Assembly (NCBI GenBank): GCA_007449985.2
Contig: VIIQ02000851.1
Coordinates: forward strand, 1 to 64,000
Origin: Desmodesmus armatus
Lineage: Eukaryota > Chlorophyta > Chlorophyceae > Sphaeropleales > Scenedesmaceae
Direction of reading: 5' to 3'
DNA length: 64,000 bases
The notes under the pieces are model-generated. The model saw only the letters and a list, made by a program, of their open reading frames with translations, did not search any database and was not told the origin of the DNA. Of this stretch, positions 1 to 8,200 are shown piece by piece. Made by a program: the position numbers and the translations under genes. Position 1 is the stretch's first letter. Each line of letters begins with the position of its first letter.

Positions 1-619
1 GGGGGGGGGGTGAGTGGTGATGAGCGTGTTTTGTGAGGGGGCAAGAGGGGAGAATGCCCATGGGTGAAGACGGGCAGCCCGGGGGGGGGGGGGGGGAGTG
101 CAAACAATTGAGGGCATGTCAGGCGGCATGGCGAGAAGCTTTAGAAGCCACACTGCAGAGTGGGTCGAGGATTGTGGCAGGCAGGGCAGCTGTGAAGGAG
201 CGCGGGTTACACGCGGCTCACTGTGGTGGCTTGCATTTGCCCAGAGAGTGAGTAAGATTTCACACGCTGCTGAAGCAGTGCTGCAAGCTGCTCACATCAT
301 GGTGCCCCCTATGTTGGTGAAAGCACTTCTGTATTGCTGTCCCCCCCTCCTTCCCACGTCCCTTTTCTCCAACCCTCTGTCATTGGCCGACATGGCTTTC
401 TCGTATCCCAATCTGGTGCTAGCCTCGCTACGCAGGCCGGTGCCGACTGCCCCCCCCCCCCCCCCCCTCCCCCGGCTACACTTCAGCCACCCCAACCACA
501 CACCCCCATCCCCTCTCTCATCCCTTCGTCCTGCACCCCCTACCCTCATGATAGCGATCACCACACTCCTTGACTGCATCCCAGAAGCCGTCCTCCCTCT
601 TGTCTCCGCCCCCATCCTC

Positions 620-1695
620 TCACACACTGCCGCTGTCACCAATTTCTGCCAGCGCCCCCCCCCCCCTCAAATGCTCCTAACACACTCTCACAACCCGCAA
701 TTCAACTCCCCTCCCCCACCCACTCCCCCCCCCCCCCCCTGCCCCCTCTCTCACCTGACAGCGCCCAGGAAGCCGTGCACCTCTTGCCCCACAGCTCCGC
801 CTCAGTCTGACCGTAGGGTATAAGCGTCAACTGACCGTCACGCAAAACCCTCGCACGCTTGCCCCTCTGAACACCACTCAACCCCAACACACCCCGCTCC
901 TCCTGCCGCTGCAGCAGCAGCAGCAGCAGCAGCAGCTTTTGCCCTAGGTGTGGCTGTAGCTGTGGCTGTAGCTGCAAAGCCAGAGGGAGGCTGTAGCAGG
1001 CTGTAGCTGCTGCCAGGCAGTTGCCAGGCTGCACCATATGTCCCCTCTGGGGGCAGCTGTAGCGGCAGCAACACACCCATCAGCAGCCGCAGCAGCAGCA
1101 GCAGCAGCAGTAGCCACCGCGCTGCTGTTGCTGCTGCTGCCAGGTTCCTCTGGTTGAACAGACGCAGCTGCTGCCGGCAGCTGCACCTCCTCCTCACTCC
1201 CCGCTGCCGCTGCTGCTGCTGCTGGTGCTGCTGCTGCTGCTGCTGCTGCTGCTGTGTCAGCCTGTCGCAGCAGTGTGAGGTCGCACACTGTCACACCTTT
1301 CAGCAGCACCCTGACCTCCCTCAGCACTGACACCTGCTGCTGCTGCTGCTGCTTGCTGGTCCTGCCAGCAAGGAACCTGCCTCCTGCTGCTGCTGCTGTT
1401 GGTGGTGTGTGTTTGTTCCCGGGTGCTGGTTCGTAGCCCTGCTGCTGCAGCCACAGCTGCACTGAACGGCCGTCCAGAGGAGACTCTGGGCAGCACACCC
1501 TGACAAGGGGGGCGCAGGGAAGGGGGGGGGGGGGGGGGGGGCGCAAGTGTGATTTGGGGAGGAGAAGAAAAGTGGAGAAGGTGCAGATGTGAGGCCAGGC
1601 CTTGGCAGACTTTCAAAGACTCATCACTGTCAAAAAAACAAACCGTTGCGGCAACACTTGTTGCACATTGCCCGACCGCCCTGAAGGCAACTGCC

Positions 1696-1726
<31 letters not shown>

Positions 1727-2579
1727 ACAAACACCCGCCTACCCGCACCGCCTGCCCCCATGAAACGGTCACCCCCTCCCAATCCCACCTGCAGGATGCC
1801 TTCCACTTGTCTGTGCTGCAGCACATGCCATCCCTCTTCCCCCCGCCAATGCTGCCCCTGCCTTCACTCCCCCCACCTCACCCTTCCCCCAGACACAACA
1901 CGTGTTGCAGGCTCCCCCCCCCCCCCCAACCAACACCCACCCCCCCGGCTCACCTGCATGACGCCTTCCATGTTTCCTGTGCGGCTGCCCCCACATGCCT
2001 TTTTCCCTCCAGCCCCTGCCGTCCCATCCCCCCCCCCCCCCCCCGGGCCATCCCAACCATAATACTTGCTGCAGACTACCCCCCCCCCCCTGCAAAAGAC
2101 ATCCCCCTCCTCCTCCAACGACCACCACCACCACCACTCACCACCACCAGCCCCCCCCCCCCCCTCCCCCCCCACCGCCCCCCCCACCCCCACCCACCCC
2201 ACCTGCATGACGCCTTCCACTTCTTCTGTGCCGCTGCCCCCCCATGCCTCTTGCCCCTGCACCACCCTTCGCTATTTGCCGCACCCCGCCCCCCTCCCCT
2301 TAGCAAAACAATCGTTGCAAACTGTACAGAAGACATGTCTACCCCCCCCCCCCCCCCCCAAAAAAAACACCCACCTGCATGACGCCTTCCACTTCTTCTG
2401 CGCCCCTGCCCCCGCATGCCTCTCAAAGCTGCTGGGCCCCATCACGCCCCCTGGGGCATCAGGGGTGGACCCGGCACTGCAGCGGGCACACAGGCAGCGC
2501 ACCCACCACTGCAGCTTGCTGCCACCCCTGGTGGGTGCATAGCAGCCTCCCCCCTCGCCTGTACCTCCCTTTTCCCCTC

Positions 2580-2617
<38 letters not shown>

Positions 2618-2837
2618 CTGCTTCCAGCTCTGTTGCTGAGTCAGGGTCCAGGAAGAGTAACCCCGGGGTGCCGTGGCAGCTGATGGACACCTCATGCCTG
2701 CTGGCCTGAACACCAACCCCGCCTATTTCGTTAGCTGCTACTGCTGCTGCTGCTGCTATTGGTTCTCCTGGTGATGTGAGTTGATGTAGGTTTGGATTCG
2801 CGCTTCCAAAAGCAGGAAATGACGTGTCCAAGGACAT
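620..2837 (-). CDS. SAND-domain protein (putative DNA-binding regulator), 3' end uncertain
   Basis: Exon 1 runs 2837-2565 from an ATG at 2837, exon 2 runs 2508-2375, and exon 3 starts at 1499 after a TCAG acceptor; the phases of all three agree. Together they spell a SAND-like module. The first strand is HEVSISCHGTPGLLFL in exon 1, followed by a Cys-containing stretch (WWVRCLCARC) in exon 2. The signature FERHAGAG...KKWKASCR follows, and a closing DGRSVQLWLQQQGYEP lies in exon 3. The KKWK-type motif is the DNA-contacting hallmark of SAND domains, which in volvocine algae occur in the RegA/VARL transcriptional regulators; that this gene is one of them is inference. Exon 3 then becomes Gln- and Ala-rich (about 1400-900) and the frame changes between 1100 and 945, so an intron must lie there. 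A coding-looking piece (GKRARVLRDGQLTLIPYGQ) ends at a donor at 755. If the next exon begins at 645, a TGA at 620-622 ends the protein. Intron 3 holds degenerate copies of the exon 2 end. Confidence 0.55.
905..1255. repeat. CAG/CTG-rich low-complexity tracts in exon 3 of the SAND gene
   Basis: Several separate CAG/CTG runs (about 905-935, 1085-1110, 1207-1252, with another near 1330-1350) encode poly-Ala on the minus strand and poly-Gln in one stretch. They make the frame of this part of the gene hard to follow and are likely length-variable. Confidence 0.8.
1784..2432 (-). repeat. four tandem copies of an exon 3' end plus donor and G-tract
   Basis: The last ~55 bases of the SAND gene's exon 2 (2371-2432) recur three times further into intron 3, at about 2197-2258, 1950-2010 and 1784-1850. 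Each copy, read on the minus strand, keeps a variant of the peptide KKWKASCR, ends in CAG and is followed by GTG and a long G-tract. The spacers between copies also match: a TGCAAC...TTGT-like block lies between G-tracts in several units, giving a unit of roughly 130-240 bases. The copies degrade with distance from the true exon. Confidence 0.75.
2583..2614. repeat. (CTG)n trinucleotide repeat
   Basis: About ten CTG/CAG units at the 3' end of exon 1 of the SAND gene; on the coding strand they give a poly-Gln run between the first SAND strand and the following intron. Confidence 0.9.
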
Positions 2838-4285
2838 TGCTGCCCCTGTACTGGGGTTTGGCGGAACTGGCACAGAGTCCTGCAGTCTAGCCGTCAGGCG
2901 TAATGCGGATCTGCCTGCACATCCGAGATCGGACAGCAATGAATCCTAGGCTTGGTCAGTGTGCCAGCTTGGTCGGGGTGCACTGATGGGCTGTAGCAGT
3001 GCTCATGGGGTGGGGGTGTAGCAAGCGAAACGTATTGCTGCGGTTGACCTTGACAGGACGCTTCACGACTCTTCCTTTGCGTTGAGTGTTATGGTGAGGA
3101 GTGGACTGCGGCGATGAGCCCGGTACACCGAGAGAAATGAGAGAACGAGTCTGCACACGTCAGCAGCAAAAGATCAGCGAGGGTGAGGTCTGTAAGGCTG
3201 CTCAAGTGCATTTCATAGAGCTCTGCCTTGCGATAAATGAATCACCCCGTGTGTCCGAGCCAGCGAGTTGACCAGCGCTGACCAAGATCGCAGTGAGATC
3301 TGCTTTTGTTTTGCTTGAAGATCACGAACGGCGGATGCAGGCACATAAATCATTCAGATTACAGTGCTGCTGGAACTAATGTAAGTCCCGACTGGAATGT
3401 CAACAACCCTGATGGACATCCATGTTGACTGCTGGTCTGCATTGACCAGATCGAGGGATGCTCGAATTCGATCGACACAGCTGTAGCTACCACATGACAC
3501 ATGTCGCACACCTTCATCATGCAACGGTAACGGTGCCTGATCTACGCGTTGCTTCCGTAGTACACTTGGGAAGTCCTGGGCCAGGTGCCAAAGCCCCGGT
3601 ACCCAACAACCGCATAGGCTGCTCACCCTTTGGGATTCTCCAAAAGTATCTGAGTGTTGAAACACATCTACACTTACTCCTTGCAGCGTAAGCGCCAATG
3701 CAATTACATACTGGGGGAGGGAGGCTCTCAGGGGTGCAGCTCGACCTGGTGGGCAAACCCACTCCTGTACTGAAGCCCACAACCCTTGTCTGTCGCTACT
3801 GCCAGTACTGCTCAGTGAGCCCAAATAGGACGCGTGACTGCTGTGAGATGGTCTTGACCGCGAAGGACGGTGCAATGCTCACCCCAACCAACCTGCGCAA
3901 CACTTGCTACTGCAGCACCAAGGTATGTGAACACACTGCAAGCATTGGCTGCACAACCACTGCTCGTGTGACACAGGCTGCCTTACAGTACATACTCTGT
4001 CACCGCACAATCCCCTCCCTGACATCAGCCAGCTACCCCTCAAGCTCACAACAACTATCCCACAAACATGAGGAAGGGAGTGTGCGCTGAGAGTTGTGAT
4101 CGGCAGGCCACAGACCTCTCACGTTATAACTTGCAGGGCTTACCACAACTACAGCCCCTACACAGCACCAAGCAAAACTGCCCAAACCCCATCACCATGC
4201 TGGAAACTTGCTCACAACACCTTCCTGCACACCCACCCATGCACCTGCCACTACTGCACATTGTAGAATACAATACAAGGGGCCT

Positions 4286-4311
4286 GGGGGGGGGGGGGGG
4301 GGGGGGGGGGG
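4286..4311. repeat. 26-base G homopolymer
   Basis: Uninterrupted run of G on the plus strand in non-coding sequence. Similar runs are common in this window and their exact length is unreliable in any assembly. Confidence 0.9.
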
Positions 4312-4579
4312 AGAGGGGGGGACTGCCCCGCCCCCACCCCACCCACATAGCCCGGCGCGTCGACTGTTGACCAAAACACGCTCAACCAACAGGCCCTCCC
4401 TCCTCCTTGCACCACCCCACCCCACACCAACAGGAACACTGCAGCCACCACTCCACCGCCACTTGTGACGAACAACACAACTTGGCACACTTTCAAGCCA
4501 CCACAGTCACACAACCACACTCACACAACCACAGACCCAACACGTACTGCATCTTGCCGCCTGCTGTTGCTGCCCCTGA

Positions 4580-4900
4580 TACTGCTAGCCCTGCTGCTGC
4601 CACTCTGCCACCACGTGGCCAAGCTGCTGCTGGTAACCTACAGCCTGCTGCTGAGCTGCAGGCAGCCCAGGCAGCCCCTCCAAGGCCTGCTGCATGCGCC
4701 AATGCTCCTTCCCCTGCTGCTTTTGCTGCTGCTACTGCCCTGCTGCCTGCTGCTGCCGCTGGCCCAGCAGTCTGCTCCATGCCTGCTGCAGGCGCCACTG
4801 CAGGTTGTCCCAGCGCTCAAACACGTTGCGGGGCTGGCCGTCAATGCAGGCCACCTCAACAACCTCACCATCCGACTCAACAAACTCAACACTGCTGCCA
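4580..4900 (-). pseudogene. exon-like fragment with an in-frame TAG in a Gln-rich tail
   Basis: After a good acceptor (GTGCCTGCAG) the minus strand reads a non-repetitive peptide, GSSVEFVESDGEVVEVACIDG, then NVFERWDNLQWRLQQAWSRLL and a Gln-rich tail. The frame meets a TAG at 4730-4732 inside a run of CAG codons and, beyond it, stays open and Gln-rich to another TAG near 4585. The first TAG looks like a CAG-to-TAG change. It could be a decayed last exon, or an upstream exon of the SAND gene with an unseen donor. No family was recognised. Confidence 0.3.
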
Positions 4901-5247
4901 ACCTGCAGGCACAACACGGCAACATAGCAGGACAGCAGGGATGGGACACACTTGATGGGACACAATTCAAGCAGCAGGCGAGCAATACTGCACACGCTGA
5001 CGCAGCAGAGTGTTGACCTGATAGGATCGCTGCTTGGGGCTTGTGAAGTCAGGGTGACGGCTGGCAGCAGGTCATGCTGAGTGTATTGATCGAACCCTCA
5101 AGCTTCAAAATCCACGGCAGTGCAGAAGCGCCTGGCTCTCTACCGCCTCCTGTCTAGCACATACTGTAATGTAATGTACTGTACTGGCTGTGATGTATGT
5201 CCCTGCCAGACACTCCACAGAGCCCCTCGGTGCACCCTTCACCCTCC

Positions 5248-8200
5248 TCATACCCCCAGCCCCACCTGCAGCAGGCCGTGTTGTGTGTGTTGGCCCTGCT
5301 CCACCGCTGCTACCCATGTGGTGATAATGCTGTTTATGGCAGTGGGGGCCTCATGGTGGGGGCAGTGGCCTGCAGGTGCCAGCTCAAGGTAGGTGGCGGA
5401 CGGCAGCTGACGCTTCAACCGCTGACCCCAGATGGGAACAACCCAGGGGTCGTCACGGCCTGAGATGCCAAGACACCAGCAGCAGCAGCAGCAGCAGCGA
5501 CAACAACAGTTCAGTAACTATTGAACTGTGGATGCAGACACACTCACATGGCCACATGGCTGTACTCTGGAGGAAAGCTTTTGTGGCTGGGGTGCAAGGG
5601 ACCTCACGTGCCATTTACCCCCTTTCTGCCCATTGGCAAAGACAAACGCATCATATGCCAGGCAGACAGGATACTGCAGGCAGACCAGCACCTGGTCGAA
5701 GGTCCGCCCCCCCCCCCTCCCCCAAGCCACGCACACCACATCCCAAGCACACGGGCCATTGCAACTGGCTCCCCCCCCCCCCCCGTACCAAAGCACACAG
5801 CCACCCCTCCCTCTCTGCGCGCGTGTGGACCCCACGTACCGTATGCCAGGCACACTGGGCAGTTCAGCCGCGCCAGCATCTGGTCGAAGGTCAGCTCCGT
5901 CCGCGGCGACAGCAGTATGGATGTGAACGCGTCCAGCGCATCAGGACGCTCAGTGGCAGCAACAATGCGCTGCAAGTGACAGATCAGGGTGGTGGGGATG
6001 GGGAGGGTGAGGGTGAGCTAAGGGTGTTCACAAAGAATTCACCTAGCCAGCTACTTGGCACCAATACCTGGGATCATACGGTGATGGACTGCTCTTGGGT
6101 GCGTACGGCAGACATTCGCTGCAGACAGCCCAGCAAACCACTATGTTTGATGCACATTCCAGGGTCCAATGATACGCGCACACCACCCCTCCTCCCGCCC
6201 TCCCTCCCCTAAACCCCCCCTCCTCCTACGCACAACCCCTCCCCCCTTACGTACCTCCAGGAGTTTGTCGTCCACCGCGCTGGGTCGTGCATACACCAGC
6301 TGCAGCAGCGAGCGGATAGTCTCAGGGGTGCGGATGCGGTTCCACCAAAGCTGCTCTATGGCCGTTTTGAAACCCTGGGGGTGCCGCGCAGGAGAGAGGG
6401 GGGGGGGGCAGCAGATGCAGCAGGCAGCAGGGGGGGGAGTCATCGCGGAGAACAAGGACTGCATGCAAAGTATTGACGGAAGATGCCCAACAACTGCAGA
6501 CCGGATCACACAACACATGCTGACTGCACCCGAGTGTTCTGAACCTGTTGCGTGTGTATGCACAAACAGATCCAACACCCCCAAGTGGTGGGAACCAAGC
6601 TGCCCCACCCCATCCCATGTCCCCTGCCTCCCCTTACCACCCGTCTCACATGTTTGACCGGCAGTGCTGCATCCACGTTCAGCATCTGCCACAGCAAAAT
6701 CTTCTGGCCCATTGGGGGCCGCTGGCTATACAAATGTGTGGGCCTCCAGCAGCACCAAGCCAACACCCCCATCCCCTCACCAAATCCCCTCCCCCACCCG
6801 CCTCCCATGTTTGTGATATTCAGGCCAACACACCTTCACGCCTGATACCCCCCCCCCTTCCCCCTCACATGTTTGACCGGCAGTGCTGCATCCACGTTCA
6901 GCATCTGCCACAGCAGTGTCTCCTGGCCTGCTGGTGGCCGCTGGCTCCAGAAGGGTGTGGCATTCAGCAGCACAAGACCCTTGATGGCCTCAGGGTGACG
7001 CGCAGCAAGGTTCACACCTAGATAGCCACCCAGGCTGTTACCGGCCAAGTACACGGGCTCGCCAATCTTGTCCTGCGCGCAGCAACAGACAGGCAGGCGG
7101 AGACATCCTGGCCGTCCTGCAGCACACATTTGTGCCTCGACCCAGCTTGTGAAAGGGTACAGCGCTCCCGCTCAACCCCTGGCTGCTCCTGTCCCCTCTC
7201 CTCTTGAAGACCCCAAAGGGCAGTGCAGACACACTACGCCTGCAGTCTGAACTGTTGAACAACTTCACTGAGCAGCAGGTGACAGTGCGTGGCGGCTGTC
7301 AAAGACGGGGGGGGGGGGTGAAAGAAGGGTGGGTGTTGGTCGTAGAGTAGTGGTGATGGGAGGGTAATTGCTACACTTCCCATTCTGCTGAAGCACTACT
7401 GTTCGCTGATCGCAGCCCATCACAACTGCTGCATGGAGTACTGACAACGGCACTGCTGCTATTGTTGCTGAATTTGCCACTGTCCCTGTGTAGCAGCAGC
7501 TGCTCCTGTGGCGGCGGCTGCCGCAGTTATCCTGGTGGCTGCTGCGGCTGTAGACGATGCAATAAAGCCCTGGTCCTTGCAGTGCCTGCTTGATTGGCTG
7601 CTTGGCAATGATGGGGTGCACCGTTCGTGTCCCGCCACCGGCGCCATACATATGCCTCCCCCCTTGCACCCCCCAGGCCCTCCCTGCCCCCCCCCCCTTG
7701 CCTGGACCACCCCCACCCCTAAAGGCAGCTCAGGCATGTATCCTGACCGCTGTATACACCTCCTGCCCCTCCATGGGGGCCAAAATCGCAGTCGGTGCGG
7801 TTCGAACGCACGCGGGCAATGCCCACCAAGTTAGCAGCCTGGCACCTTAACCACTCGGCCACGACTGCACAACTTCAGCCCACTTTACTAGGCCAGTTGG
7901 TGCAAGAGACCCCTGAGGCATGGGGCGTACCGGACAGATGACACGGGGAAGGGTTGGCATGCAAGTGAGCCGTGAAGTGCAGTGCCAAAACATGCATGGG
8001 CGACTGCCTTGCATGTCTCCTGTTGTGCTTGGTGTTTCTGGTTGCTTTACCCTGTTAGCCGACGGGGCGGGGGCAGTGATGCATGTGCCAGCTTGGGTTG
8101 GGTCAGCTAGTCATGCTTGCATTGCCATGTCAGCTCTTTCACTGCCTGCTTGTCTGCGTCAGCATGTGCATGTGCGTTCTTGGCCGCGCATCCGTTCGCT

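Larger units (their letters stand above)
2838..5247. other. spacer between the SAND gene and PPH
   Basis: No complete gene was found in these 2.4 kb. A plus-strand open frame near 3698-4090 contains a Cys-rich stretch (CRYCQYC) but has no recognisable domain. A 26-base G-tract lies at 4286-4311. A minus-strand exon-like fragment at 4733-4900 is listed separately. The rest looks non-coding. Confidence 0.5.

Noticed and set aside
98..823. Long plus-strand Pro-rich open frame, and similar ones at 1549-2382 and 2066-2542
   Set aside because: They are the complement of G-tract-rich introns and exons of the minus-strand SAND gene; the composition alone keeps the frame open and there is no domain.
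4730..4732. TAG read as glutamine (altered genetic code)
   Set aside because: TAG, TGA and TAA all end well-modelled genes here (PKD2-like TAG, FAP54 TGA, CAP TAA), so a reassigned code is not supported by one TAG in a CAG run.
5653..6741. PPH exon-end copies as mutually exclusive alternative exons
   Set aside because: They lack the 5' part of the exon and an acceptor, and one has lost the donor, so they cannot replace the true exons.
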